This document shows, piece by piece, positions 51,343 to 59,957 of a stretch of DNA of 64,000 nt. The DNA lies in contig JAFKFL010000016.1 in assembly GCA_017308235.1 (NCBI GenBank), positions 62,001 through 126,000 of the forward strand. Reading direction: 5' to 3'. A model generated the notes under the pieces. The model was not told the origin of the DNA. It saw nothing but the letters and a program-made list of their open reading frames with translations, and made no database searches. The position numbers were made by a program, and so were the translations under genes. Position 1 is the first letter of the stretch; each line of letters opens with the position of its first letter. The stretch comes from Alphaproteobacteria bacterium (GTDB taxonomy: Bacteria > Pseudomonadota > Alphaproteobacteria > Reyranellales > Reyranellaceae).

Positions 51343-51858
51343 GTGACAAAATTGGGGCATGCGCCGATCTATATTGGCTTAGGCGGAAACCTTCGTCACC
51401 CGCAATATGGGTGTCCCAAGGCGACGCTGGAAGCGGCTTTGCGTGACCTCGAACGCCGAGGTGGTCGCCTCTCGCGCCTCTCACCATGGTACCGCAGCGC
51501 TCCTGTGCCAGCATCGGACCAACCCTGGTTTGTGAATGCGGTGGCAGAAGTCTCGACTGATCTATGCGCTGATGCCCTCCTAGCCCAAATGCACGCGGTC
51601 GAGGAGGCCTTTGGCCGAGTCCGATCCGTGACCAACGCTGCCCGGCTGATTGACCTGGATTTGCTGGATTTTCGTGGAGAAATTGCGGTCGGTGGGCCCG
51701 GGAAAGCGACCTTGCCGCACCCTCGGATGGCCGAGCGGGCCTTTGTGCTGCGACCGTTCGCCGACCTGGCGCCCGACTGGCGCCATCCCGTTACGGGCAC
51801 GCCTATCGCCGCTCTTGTTGCCGCCCTGCCGGCAACCCAACTGATCGCGAGGCTTTAG
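51343..51858 (+). CDS. folK: Hydroxymethyldihydropterin pyrophosphokinase FolK
   Basis: 171 residues from the GTG at 51343, preceded by AAAGG. IYIGLGGN at the start, RYRSAPVP-type PWYRSAPVP, FVNAVAEV and the ATP/Mg motif ARLIDLDLLDF identify HPPK. It makes the pyrophosphate of 6-hydroxymethyl-dihydropterin in folate synthesis. It sits alone, not beside folP or folB. Confidence 0.9.
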   Translation: MTKLGHAPIYIGLGGNLRHPQYGCPKATLEAALRDLERRGGRLSRLSPWYRSAPVPASDQPWFVNAVAEVSTDLCADALLAQMHAVEEAFGRVRSVTNAARLIDLDLLDFRGEIAVGGPGKATLPHPRMAERAFVLRPFADLAPDWRHPVTGTPIAALVAALPATQLIARL

Positions 51859-51888
51859 CGGCATTCCGGCCCGTTTGTGTTTGATGCC

Positions 51889-51916
51889 TTGTGTTTTGGT
51901 GGCGGGCGCGTATAAC
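51889..51916 (+). promoter_or_regulatory. Promoter of rpoZ
   Basis: TTGTGT (51889-51894), 16 bases, TATAAC (51911-51916). A perfect 6-bp dyad, GGCGGG (51901-51906) and CCCGCC (51916-51921), encloses the -10. The start codon is at 51946, giving a normal short leader with a RBS-like AGAGG. Confidence 0.5.
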
Positions 51917-51945
51917 CCGCCGCTCCCGGGAAATCAGAGGTCTCC

Positions 51946-52308
51946 ATGGCGCGTGTCACCGTCGAAGACTGCATTCTGCAGGTACCCAACCGTTTCGAGC
52001 TTGTCATGTACGCCGCCCAGCGCGCCCGCGACGTTTCGGCTGGCGCTCAGATCACGGTCGATCGCGACCGGGACAAGAATCCGGTGGTCGCGCTGCGCGA
52101 GATCGCGGAGACCAAGCTCGACCAGGGCCAGCTCAAGGATTCGCTGATCTCGGGCATGCAGAAGCACGCCGATATCGACAAGCCCGAGGAGGTCAACGAA
52201 ATGGCCGAACTCGAGCAGGAGCTGGCTGCGGCGTTGGCCCAGGGGGGTGCCGAGGCGGCCCAGCCCAAGGCGCTGCCGATGGCCGAGGAAGACGACGTCA
52301 CGGAGTAG
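51946..52308 (+). CDS. rpoZ: RNA polymerase omega subunit
   Basis: 120 residues. [29 protein letters not shown] is the conserved omega start, shown by [15 protein letters not shown], with [11 protein letters not shown] after it. It binds beta' and stabilises RNA polymerase, and helps respond to ppGpp. The C-terminus is Ala/Glu-rich, as in alphaproteobacteria. The (p)ppGpp enzyme follows 88 bases on. Confidence 0.95.
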   Translation: MARVTVEDCILQVPNRFELVMYAAQRARDVSAGAQITVDRDRDKNPVVALREIAETKLDQGQLKDSLISGMQKHADIDKPEEVNEMAELEQELAAALAQGGAEAAQPKALPMAEEDDVTE

Positions 52309-52379
52309 AGGCCCCAGCCCTAGTAGGGCTCAGCCCTGCTATTCGCGCAAACGACGTGGAGTGGACGCAATCGGCCCCA

Positions 52380-52385
52380 TATAAT
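52380..52385 (+). promoter_or_regulatory. -10 box of rsh
   Basis: Perfect TATAAT, 11 bases before the ATG at 52397. A weak TGGAGT lies 17 bases upstream. This would give a very short or absent leader. Confidence 0.4.
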
Positions 52386-52396
52386 GGGTGATTGCG

Positions 52397-54574
52397 ATGA
52401 TTCGGCAGTTCGAACTCGTTGAACGTGTTCAGTCCTATGATCCGGAGGCGGACGAGGACATGCTGAATCGCGCCTACGTCTACGGGCTCAAGAAGCACGG
52501 AACGCAGCTTCGGGCGTCGGGCGACCCCTATTTTTCCCATCCCGTGGAGGTGGCGGGCATCCTGGCCGAGATGAAGCTCGACACTTCCTCGATCATCACC
52601 GGCCTGCTGCACGACACCATCGAGGATACCGACGCCACCCGCGAGGAGATCGCCGGCATGTTCGGCGAGGACATCGCCCGGCTGGTCGATGGCGTCACCA
52701 AGCTGTCCCGCCTCGAGGTGCAGTCCGAAACGACCAAGGAAGCCGAGAATCTACGCAAGCTGGTGCTTGCGATGTCGTCGGACATCCGCGTCCTCCTGGT
52801 GAAGCTCGCCGACCGCCTGCACAACATGCGGACGTTGACGTACATCAAGGATCCGGCGCGGCGTCGGCGCATCGCCCGCGAGACCATGGACCTCTATGCG
52901 CCGCTCGCCTCGCGCATCGGCATGGAGAAGGTGAAGCGTGAGCTGGAGGAGCTGGCCTTCGCTGAGCTCAACCCCGATGGGCGGGCGTCCGTGCTGGCGC
53001 GGCTCGACTACCTCAAGGAGAAGGGCGAGCAGATCGTCCCTCAGATCGAGGCCGAGCTGGCCGAGACCCTGAGCGAGGGTGGCGTTACGGCCCAGGTCTC
53101 GGGCCGCGAGAAGACGCCCTATTCGATCTGGCGCAAGATGCAGCAGAAGAATGTGTCGTTCGAGCAGCTCGCCGACATCATGGCCTTCCGCATCATCGTC
53201 GATGACGTGGCGCAATGCTATCAGGCGCTCGGCGTGCTGCATGGCCGCTACCAGGTGCTGCCGCAGCGCTTCAAGGATTACATTTCGGTGCCCAAGCCCA
53301 ACGGCTATCGCTCGCTGCATACCGGTGTCATCGGCCCGCTGGGCCAGCGCATCGAGATCCAGATCCGGACCGCCGAAATGCAGGACCAGGCCGAGCGCGG
53401 TGTTGCCGCGCACTGGATCTACAAGCAGGGCGGACCTTCGACCGACGCGCCGCAGTACGCCTGGCTGCGCAGCCTGATCGACATTTTGGACAAGGCACCC
53501 AACGCCGAGGAATTCCTCGAGCACACCAAGCTCGAGATGTTCCAGGACCAGGTGTTCTGCTTCACGCCCAAGGGCAAGCTGATCGCGTTGCCACGAGGTG
53601 CGACACCGATCGATTTCGCCTATGCTGTGCACAGCCAGGTCGGCGATACCTGTGTGGGCGCCAAGATCAACGGCCGCATGTTGCCGCTTCGCACGCAGCT
53701 CTCCAACGGCGACCAGATCGAGATCGTGACCTCCAAGGCGCAGACGCCATCGCCCACCTGGGAGCGGTTCGCCGTAACGGGTAAGGCGAAGGCCGCGATT
53801 CGGCGCTTCATCCGCACGCGTCAGCGTGAGCAGTATCTGCAGCTCGGCCGATCGCTTCTCGACAAGGCCTTCCACGAGGAAGGCTACGAAGTCACCGACA
53901 AGGGCCTCGCCGACGTGAAGGCCAATTTCAAGCAGGCCACCACCGATGATCTGGTGGCGGCGGTCGGTGCGGGCTTGGTGGGCGCGCGCGAAGTGCTGAC
54001 GGCTGTCTATCCCGGGCTGAAGCAGAAGCAGCAGCGCAAGGGCAGCGCCGACGTCGTGCCGATCTCGCGGGCGCGCAACAAGGCCTCGAAGGCGCGCGAC
54101 GCGCAAAGCAAGCGCGAGTCGGGCCAGATCGCCATCACCGGCCTCATCCCCGGGATGGCGGTGCATTTCGCCCGCTGCTGCCATCCGCTGCCGGGCGACC
54201 GCATCGTGGGCATCATCACCACCGGCAAGGGCGTGACGATCCACACCATCGATTGCGCGACGCTCGAGAGCTTCTCCGACGCCCCCGAGCGTTGGATCGA
54301 TGTCGGCTGGGATGCCGTAGGAGAAGGCGAGGCGGCCTATACGGGGCGGCTCAGGATCACCGTCGCCAATCAGCCGGGCAGCCTGTCGAGCCTGTCGACC
54401 GTGATCGCGCGGCATGAGGGCAACATCTCCAATCTCCGCATCGTCAATCGATCGATGGATTTTTTTGATATGGTGATCGACGTCGAGGTCTCCGACGTGA
54501 AGCACCTCGCCGACATCACCGCGGCGCTCCGCGCGACGCCGGCCATCAACGCCGTCGAGCGCGCCCGCAACTGA
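52397..54574 (+). CDS. rsh: Bifunctional (p)ppGpp synthetase/hydrolase (RSH)
   Basis: 725 residues from the ATG at 52397 (GTG 52388 possible). Domains in order: HD hydrolase (FSHPVEVAGILAE, LLHDTIEDT), synthetase (SFEQLADIMAFRIIV, KDYISVPKPNGYRSLHT), TGS (QVFCFTPKGKLIALPRGATP), the zinc-finger-like region HFARCCHPLPGDRIVG and a C-terminal ACT domain (ITVANQPGSLSSLSTVIARHEGNI). It makes and breaks the alarmone that reprograms transcription on starvation. It is next to rpoZ, whose product takes part in the response. Confidence 0.94.
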   Translation: MIRQFELVERVQSYDPEADEDMLNRAYVYGLKKHGTQLRASGDPYFSHPVEVAGILAEMKLDTSSIITGLLHDTIEDTDATREEIAGMFGEDIARLVDGVTKLSRLEVQSETTKEAENLRKLVLAMSSDIRVLLVKLADRLHNMRTLTYIKDPARRRRIARETMDLYAPLASRIGMEKVKRELEELAFAELNPDGRASVLARLDYLKEKGEQIVPQIEAELAETLSEGGVTAQVSGREKTPYSIWRKMQQKNVSFEQLADIMAFRIIVDDVAQCYQALGVLHGRYQVLPQRFKDYISVPKPNGYRSLHTGVIGPLGQRIEIQIRTAEMQDQAERGVAAHWIYKQGGPSTDAPQYAWLRSLIDILDKAPNAEEFLEHTKLEMFQDQVFCFTPKGKLIALPRGATPIDFAYAVHSQVGDTCVGAKINGRMLPLRTQLSNGDQIEIVTSKAQTPSPTWERFAVTGKAKAAIRRFIRTRQREQYLQLGRSLLDKAFHEEGYEVTDKGLADVKANFKQATTDDLVAAVGAGLVGAREVLTAVYPGLKQKQQRKGSADVVPISRARNKASKARDAQSKRESGQIAITGLIPGMAVHFARCCHPLPGDRIVGIITTGKGVTIHTIDCATLESFSDAPERWIDVGWDAVGEGEAAYTGRLRITVANQPGSLSSLSTVIARHEGNISNLRIVNRSMDFFDMVIDVEVSDVKHLADITAALRATPAINAVERARN

Positions 54575-54605
54575 TGTCGATTCTGCTTATGATGCGCTCC
54601 CTTCT

Positions 54606-54720
54606 TTGTCATCCTGAGTCGCGCGCGGTAACCCGCGCGCTGAAAGCGAAGGATCTCGCGCTCATTCCGAAGAACCCCTGCGAACTGAGCGTAAGGGCCT
54701 TCGCTGCGCTCAGGACGACA
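54606..54720. repeat. Intergenic palindromic repeat between rsh and pdxJ
   Basis: TGTCATCCTGAG (54607-54618) pairs with CTCAGGACGACA (54709-54720) with one wobble; inside, GCGCGCGG/CCGCGCGC (54621-54640) forms an 8-bp hairpin with TAAC loop, and GCGAAGG (54646-54652) pairs with CCTTCGC (54698-54704). The sequence TCATCCTGAG...GCGAAGGATCTCGCG is of a type seen as dispersed intergenic repeats in many bacterial genomes. The gap 54575-54740 holds nothing else. Confidence 0.7.
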
Positions 54721-54740
54721 ACGTGTTGCGTTAGGTAGCC

Positions 54741-55493
54741 ATGCCCGTATTGCCGCCCCTCCGTCTTGGCGTGAACGTCGACCATGTCGCCACCGTGCGT
54801 AACGCGAGGGGTGGCAAGCTGCCCGATCCGCTGCGAGCGGCCGCGATCGCAGCGGCCGCCGGCGCCGACGGCATTACCGCCCACTTGCGGGAGGATCGGC
54901 GTCACATCGTCGATGTCGACATCGAAGGCCTGATGCGCGAACTCAAGATTCCTCTCAATTTCGAGATGGCGGCGACGCCGGAGATGGTGGGCATCGCGGT
55001 CAAGCATCGCCCGCATGCCGCCTGCATCGTGCCGGAAAAGCGCGAGGAGCGGACGACAGAAGGCGGTCTCGACGCGGCCGGGCAGCACAATCATCTGAAG
55101 CCGATGGTCGCGCGTCTGCGCGACGCCGGGATTCGCGTGTCGCTGTTCATCGAGGCTGATCCGCGCCAGCTCGATGCGGCCGTCTCGCTCGGCGCCCCGG
55201 TTGTGGAGCTGCACACGGGTCGCTATTGCGAGCTCGAAGGAGCAGCGCAACGCGCCGAGCTTGCCCGCCTGCAGAAGGCAGCGGCGCTCTGCGGCAAGCT
55301 TGGCCTCGAATGCCACGCCGGTCATGGGCTGAGCTACGCCGATGTCGGGCCGGTGGCCGCCATTCCCGAAGTGCGCGAGCTCAACATCGGCCATTTCCTC
55401 GTTGGCGAGGCGATCTTCGTCGGCCTCGACAAGGCGATCCGCGAGATGCGGCGCGTCATGGACGAGGCGCGGGCAGCGGGGCAGGCGGCGTGA
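54741..55493 (+). CDS. pdxJ: Pyridoxine 5'-phosphate synthase PdxJ
   Basis: 250 residues. [17 protein letters not shown] is the substrate and phosphate site start, [30 protein letters not shown] and [10 protein letters not shown] complete the TIM barrel. Condenses 1-deoxyxylulose 5-phosphate with aminoacetone phosphate in PLP synthesis. Stop overlaps the acpS start (GTGA). Confidence 0.95.
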   Translation: MPVLPPLRLGVNVDHVATVRNARGGKLPDPLRAAAIAAAAGADGITAHLREDRRHIVDVDIEGLMRELKIPLNFEMAATPEMVGIAVKHRPHAACIVPEKREERTTEGGLDAAGQHNHLKPMVARLRDAGIRVSLFIEADPRQLDAAVSLGAPVVELHTGRYCELEGAAQRAELARLQKAAALCGKLGLECHAGHGLSYADVGPVAAIPEVRELNIGHFLVGEAIFVGLDKAIREMRRVMDEARAAGQAA

Positions 55494-55906
55494 TCATCGG
55501 CATCGGAAACGATCTCGTCGATATCAGGCGCATCGAGAAGTCGCTCGAACGTTTCGGCGATCGTTTCGTCCAGCGCGTCTTCACTGAAACCGAACAAAGG
55601 CGCTCGGAAGGTCGGGCAACGAGAGCGGCGAGCTATGCCAAGCGCTTCGCCGCCAAGGAGGCCTGCTCCAAGGCCCTGGGCACGGGGCTGAGGCGCGGCG
55701 TCTTCTGGCGCGACATGGGCGTCACCAACCTCAAGGGAGGCAAGCCGACGATGGTGCTGACCGGCGGCGCACTGGCGCGGTTGCAGGAGATCATGCCGGC
55801 AGGGATGTCGCCGCAAATCGACTTGACCTTGACCGACGAATTCCCTCTGGCCCAGGCTTTTGTGGTGATTTCCGCCAATCTTTCGAATGCCACGCGGGTC
55901 CCTTGA
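55490..55906 (+). CDS. acpS: Holo-ACP synthase AcpS
   Basis: 138 residues from a GTG at 55490 overlapping the pdxJ stop. [16 protein letters not shown] has the metal-binding Asp, [17 protein letters not shown] the catalytic Glu/Lys region. It transfers phosphopantetheine from CoA to acyl-carrier protein. The gap 55907-56036 behind it holds no gene; TATAGG at 56012 with GAGACA 17 bases upstream may be the lepB promoter, a weak match. Confidence 0.93.
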   Translation: MIIGIGNDLVDIRRIEKSLERFGDRFVQRVFTETEQRRSEGRATRAASYAKRFAAKEACSKALGTGLRRGVFWRDMGVTNLKGGKPTMVLTGGALARLQEIMPAGMSPQIDLTLTDEFPLAQAFVVISANLSNATRVP

Positions 55907-56036
55907 TGCGGCGGGTTTCGCCCTGTTGCGTGGTCGCGATGTCGAACTGGACCAAAATGCACTGCTCCCATGCGGCGTCGGAGAGCAGAGACAGCGTCTT
56001 GCTGCCCTGCTATAGGCGCGGCTCATCTAAACTGGA

Positions 56037-56867
56037 ATGGCGATGACTGAAGTGGCGGAACGGCGCAAACGGGGACAGGAAAAGACCAGCGGCCTGGGTG
56101 AGACCGTCCGTACGGTTGTGTACGCCGTGCTGATTGCACTGGTCGTGCGTACCTTCGCGATCGAGCCATTCAACATTCCATCCGGATCGATGATCCCGAC
56201 GCTCCTGGTCGGCGACTATCTGTTCGTCTCGAAATTCTCCTACGGCTACAGCAAGCACTCTTTCCCTTTTTCGATGGGGTTGTTCTCCGGCCGCATTTTC
56301 TTCCATTCGCCCAAGCGCGGCGACGTCGCGGTGTTCAAGTATCCGGGTGATCAAGGGCAGGGGCTCAACCGGACCGACTACATCAAGCGCATCGTCGGCC
56401 TTCCCGGCGACCGCATCCAGGTGACCAACGGCGTGCTCCATATCAACGGTGTTGCGGTCAAGCGCGAGAAGCTCGGCGACTACACCAAGGGTGGCAACAG
56501 CTTCCAGAAGGGGATGCTCTATCGCGAGACGATGCCCGATGGCGGCCCGACCTATACGGTGCTGCAGTACTCGGACAATGGCTCGGTCGACAACACGCCG
56601 GAATTCCTCGTTCCGGCCAACAACTATTTCATGATGGGCGACAATCGAGACGATTCGCTCGACAGCCGTACGCCGCTCGTGCTGCGCGATATCAGCGGCG
56701 CCACGCGCCAGCGCGACGAGCTCGGCTGGTACGTGCCGGCCGAGAACCTGGTCGGCCGCGCCGAATTCATCTTCTTCTCGCATGACCCGTCCGAAGCGGG
56801 CTGGTCGGAACCGTGGAAATGGCCCGAGGCGATCCGCTTCAGCCGCTTCTTCAGGGCGATCCACTGA
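56037..56867 (+). CDS. lepB: Signal peptidase I
   Basis: 276 residues (ATG at 56043 also possible). One membrane helix (about 24-40) places the enzyme in the inner membrane with its catalytic part outside. Catalytic Ser51 in IPSGSMIPTL and Lys117 in TDYIKRIVGLPGDRI are in place, followed by NYFMMGDNRDDSLDSR. It removes signal peptides of exported proteins. First gene of lepB-rnc-era; its end overlaps the rnc gene. Confidence 0.95.
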   Translation: MAMTEVAERRKRGQEKTSGLGETVRTVVYAVLIALVVRTFAIEPFNIPSGSMIPTLLVGDYLFVSKFSYGYSKHSFPFSMGLFSGRIFFHSPKRGDVAVFKYPGDQGQGLNRTDYIKRIVGLPGDRIQVTNGVLHINGVAVKREKLGDYTKGGNSFQKGMLYRETMPDGGPTYTVLQYSDNGSVDNTPEFLVPANNYFMMGDNRDDSLDSRTPLVLRDISGATRQRDELGWYVPAENLVGRAEFIFFSHDPSEAGWSEPWKWPEAIRFSRFFRAIH

Positions 56868-57571
56868 AGCCCAACGACGTCGATCTCGCGGCGTTGACGA
56901 ATGGGATCGGGCATGCCTTCGCGCATCCCGAACTGGCCGCCGAGGCGCTCACGCATCGCAGCGCTCTCGACCGGCAAGCCGAGCTGAAGGCAGCTTTTCC
57001 TCACGGCAACGAACGGCTGGAATTCCTGGGCGATCGCGTTTTGTCACTGGCGATGGCTGACCTTCTGCTGCGCCGCTTTCCGAACGAGCGTGAGGGCGGT
57101 CTGGCGCGCCGACATGCGGCGCTGGTCCGTGCGGAGACGTTGGCGGCAATCGCCGAAGCCATCGGACTTGGTGCATATATTCGTCTTGGCGATTCCGAGC
57201 GTGCCCAAAAGGCCGGTGTGAAAGCCAACATCCTGGCCGACGCACTGGAAGCACTGCTGGGAGCCATCTTTCTCGATGCCGGCTTCGCCGCTGCAGCGGG
57301 CTGCATCGAGACGCTGTGGGGCGACCGGTTGGCAAGCCAGGGAACGGCGCCGCGTGATCCCAAGACGGCATTGCAGGAATGGGCGCAGGCCCGCCGGCTA
57401 CCGCTGCCCAACTATCGCGAGGTCGGCCGGGAAGGACCGCCGCACGCCCCGGTCTTCGTCGTCGACGTATCGGTCAAAGGCCACGAGCCGAGCCGTGGAC
57501 ATGGCAGCAGCAAGCGCGAGGCCGAGCGGTTGGCCGCGAATGCACTTCTGGAACGGCTCGACCAGCCATGA
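56819..57571 (+). CDS. rnc: Ribonuclease III
   Basis: 250 residues if the ATG at 56819 inside lepB is used; a CTG at 56864 overlapping the lepB stop (CTGA) gives 235 residues and a start length close to E. coli RNase III. The catalytic motif NERLEFLGDRVL and ADALEALLGAIFLDAG are intact, and the C-terminal dsRNA-binding domain (KTALQEWAQARRLPLP to SSKREAERLAANALLERL) is complete. Processes rRNA precursors and structured mRNA. Stop overlaps era (ATGA). Confidence 0.9.
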   Translation: MARGDPLQPLLQGDPLKPNDVDLAALTNGIGHAFAHPELAAEALTHRSALDRQAELKAAFPHGNERLEFLGDRVLSLAMADLLLRRFPNEREGGLARRHAALVRAETLAAIAEAIGLGAYIRLGDSERAQKAGVKANILADALEALLGAIFLDAGFAAAAGCIETLWGDRLASQGTAPRDPKTALQEWAQARRLPLPNYREVGREGPPHAPVFVVDVSVKGHEPSRGHGSSKREAERLAANALLERLDQP

Positions 57572-58488
57572 CAGAGGCGACCACACGCGCAGGATTCGTC
57601 GCCATCGTCGGCGCTCCCAACGCCGGCAAATCGACGCTGGTCAATGCTCTGGTCGGCGAGAAGGTGAGCATCGTCTCGCCCAAGGTCCAGACGACGCGCA
57701 TGCGCGTGATCGGCATCGCGATGGTCGATCTGCCCGACCGCTCACGCGCCCAGCTCGTGCTGGTCGATACGCCAGGCATCTTCCGCATCGCCAAGCGCCG
57801 CCTGGAACGCGCCATGGTGGCGGCGGCCTGGCAGGGAGCGGAGGATGCCGATGCGGTCGCGCTGGTCGTCGATGCCGAGCGTGGGGTTGGCGACGAGACG
57901 CGCGCAATTGCAGAGAAGCTGAAGCAGTCGCGTGCGCGCCGCCATCTCGTTCTGAACAAGATCGACCTGGTGGCGCGCGAGAAACTGCTGACGCTGGCCG
58001 GCGAGCTCAACGCGCTTCTGCCGTTTGCGCATACCTTCATGGTGAGCGCTCTCAAGCACGACGGCGTAGCCGATGTGCTGGCGGCGCTGGCAGCCGACCT
58101 GCCGGCGGGACCTTTCTTCTACCCCGAAGATCAAGCGGCCGACTTGCCGATGCGCTTGTTGGCAGCCGAGGTCACGCGCGAGCAAGTCTTCCTGCAGCTT
58201 CATCAGGAACTGCCTTACGAGGCTGCCGTTGAGACTGATAAATGGGAGGAACGCGGCGACAGTTCGGTGCGCATCGAGCAGACGATCCATGTGCAACGCG
58301 AGGGACAGCGCGCGATCGTTCTCGGCAAGGGAGGAACCCGCATCAAGCAGATCGGCGCACGGGCGCGGCATGAGCTTGGCCGCATGCTTGAGCGGCCGGT
58401 GCATCTTTTCTTGCATGTCAAGGTGAGCGAACGCTGGGCCGACGACCCTGCGCACTATCGCGCGATCGGTCTAGATTACGACCCTTGA
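57568..58488 (+). CDS. era: GTPase Era
   Basis: 306 residues. G1 GAPNAGKST, G3 VDTPGIFR, G4 LNKIDLV, then a KH domain with IVLGKGGTRIKQIGARARHEL (about 245-265). Binds 16S rRNA 3' end in 30S maturation. Coupled to rnc by the 4-base overlap at 57568-57571. Confidence 0.94.
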   Translation: MTEATTRAGFVAIVGAPNAGKSTLVNALVGEKVSIVSPKVQTTRMRVIGIAMVDLPDRSRAQLVLVDTPGIFRIAKRRLERAMVAAAWQGAEDADAVALVVDAERGVGDETRAIAEKLKQSRARRHLVLNKIDLVAREKLLTLAGELNALLPFAHTFMVSALKHDGVADVLAALAADLPAGPFFYPEDQAADLPMRLLAAEVTREQVFLQLHQELPYEAAVETDKWEERGDSSVRIEQTIHVQREGQRAIVLGKGGTRIKQIGARARHELGRMLERPVHLFLHVKVSERWADDPAHYRAIGLDYDP

Positions 58489-58521
58489 TCTCAGCTTCTT
58501 GCCTATAAGGACGAATCGAAC

Positions 58522-59151
58522 ATGTTCCTCATTGGCCAGTACGACTCGCCTTTCGTCCGCCGCGTTGCGATCGCGATGCGCCTCTATGAAATCCCCTTCG
58601 AGCATCGGCCATGGTCGACCTTCGGCGATGCCGACAAGATCGCGCCCTATAACCCGCTACGAAGGGTGCCAACGCTGGTGCTCGACGATGGACTCGCATT
58701 GATCGAAAGCGGCGCGATCCTTGAGTATCTTGATGACCGTGTCGGGCCCGGCAAAGCGTTGATCGCCCCGCGTGGCGAACCGCGTTGGCGACATCTGCGG
58801 ATCTGTGCGCTGGCGACTGGACTCGCAGACAAGGGCGTCAGCCTGCTCTACGAGGGTGTGCTGCGCACCGAGCAATCGAAGATCTGGGTCGAGCGCTGTC
58901 AGGCTCAGATCGGCAGCGTTCTCGACCTGCTGGAAAGGGAACGCGCCGGGGTGCGGACGCCGTTCTGGTTCGGTGAGCAGGCTGGCCACGCCGATATTGT
59001 CGTCGGCTGCGCGCTGCGCTTCATTGGCGAGGCCCATGCGGCTTTGTTCGATCGGGCGCGCTACCCGACGCTTGCAGCGCATGCCTCAGTCTGCGAGGCA
59101 TTGCCTCCATTCAAGGAGATCAAGCAGCCACTCAGCCCGCCGAAGAAATGA
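58522..59151 (+). CDS. Glutathione S-transferase family protein
   Basis: 209 residues. Thioredoxin-like N-terminus MFLIGQYDSPFVRRVAIAMR, glutathione-binding RVPTLVLDDGLALIESGAILEYL (SGAI shows the Ser-Gly pair), then an all-helical C-terminal domain. Conjugates or reduces electrophiles with glutathione; substrate unknown. It lies between era and recO, in an otherwise core operon, and may share its transcript. Confidence 0.85.
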   Translation: MFLIGQYDSPFVRRVAIAMRLYEIPFEHRPWSTFGDADKIAPYNPLRRVPTLVLDDGLALIESGAILEYLDDRVGPGKALIAPRGEPRWRHLRICALATGLADKGVSLLYEGVLRTEQSKIWVERCQAQIGSVLDLLERERAGVRTPFWFGEQAGHADIVVGCALRFIGEAHAALFDRARYPTLAAHASVCEALPPFKEIKQPLSPPKK

Positions 59152-59185
59152 GTCTCCCAGTCGAACGAACGGGCTAGGTCGGCGC

Positions 59186-59902
59186 ATGGAATGGAACGAC
59201 CGCGGTATCGTGCTGGCGAGCCGGCCCCACGGCGAGACCGGTCTGGTGGTCTCGCTGCTGACGCGCGACCATGGGCGGCACGCCGGCTTCGTCCACGGTG
59301 GTATCTCGCGCAAGGCCAGACCGGTCTGGCAATCCGGCAACCTGGTCGAGGTTGAATGGCGGGCGCGGCTCGCCGAGCAGCTGGGCAATATGAGTGGCGA
59401 GTTGCGCGAGCCGCACGCCGCGCGTGCCCTCGATGATGCGGTTGAACTTGCGGGACTTGCAGCCGCCTGCGCCGTCATCGACGCGGCCCTGCCGGAGCGC
59501 GAACCGCACCCGGCGATGTTCGACGGTTTCCATGCTTTTCTGCTGGCGCTCGGCCATGCGGGCTGGCCGGCGATCTATGTGAAGCTCGAGCTCGGCCTCC
59601 TGCAGGAGCTGGGCTTCGGGCTCGATCTCGCGAAGTGTGCAGTGTCCGGCACCACCCATGACCTTGCCTACGTCTCTCCCAGGACAGGTCGCGCCGTGTC
59701 GCGCACCGCCGCGGAGCCCTACAAAGGCAAGCTGCTCACACTGCCGGCCTTTCTGTCCACCGGTGGATTACCAGAAGATGACAGCGAATTGCGCCAAGGC
59801 CTCGATCTGGCGGGATATTTCCTCGAGCGACACGTGTTTTGGCCACACAACAAGCCCTTGCCTCCGGCGCGGGCGAGATTTATGGAAGCTTTGCACCGCT
59901 AG
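59186..59902 (+). CDS. recO: DNA repair protein RecO
   Basis: 238 residues from the ATG at 59186. N-terminal OB-fold start MEWNDRGIVLASRPHGE with LLTRDHGRHAGFVHGG, then the helical part with LLQELGFGLDLAKCAVSG and AYVSPRTGRAVSRTAA. The usual four-Cys zinc site is mostly lost: only one Cys remains near KCAVSG. It loads RecA at gaps with RecR. The preceding reading frame runs into the transferase gene but is not a gene. Confidence 0.88.
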   Translation: MEWNDRGIVLASRPHGETGLVVSLLTRDHGRHAGFVHGGISRKARPVWQSGNLVEVEWRARLAEQLGNMSGELREPHAARALDDAVELAGLAAACAVIDAALPEREPHPAMFDGFHAFLLALGHAGWPAIYVKLELGLLQELGFGLDLAKCAVSGTTHDLAYVSPRTGRAVSRTAAEPYKGKLLTLPAFLSTGGLPEDDSELRQGLDLAGYFLERHVFWPHNKPLPPARARFMEALHR

Positions 59903-59957
59903 AATATAACGATGGCTGCAGCATCAATCGCAGTCGCATCCCTCTACATTCCGATCA

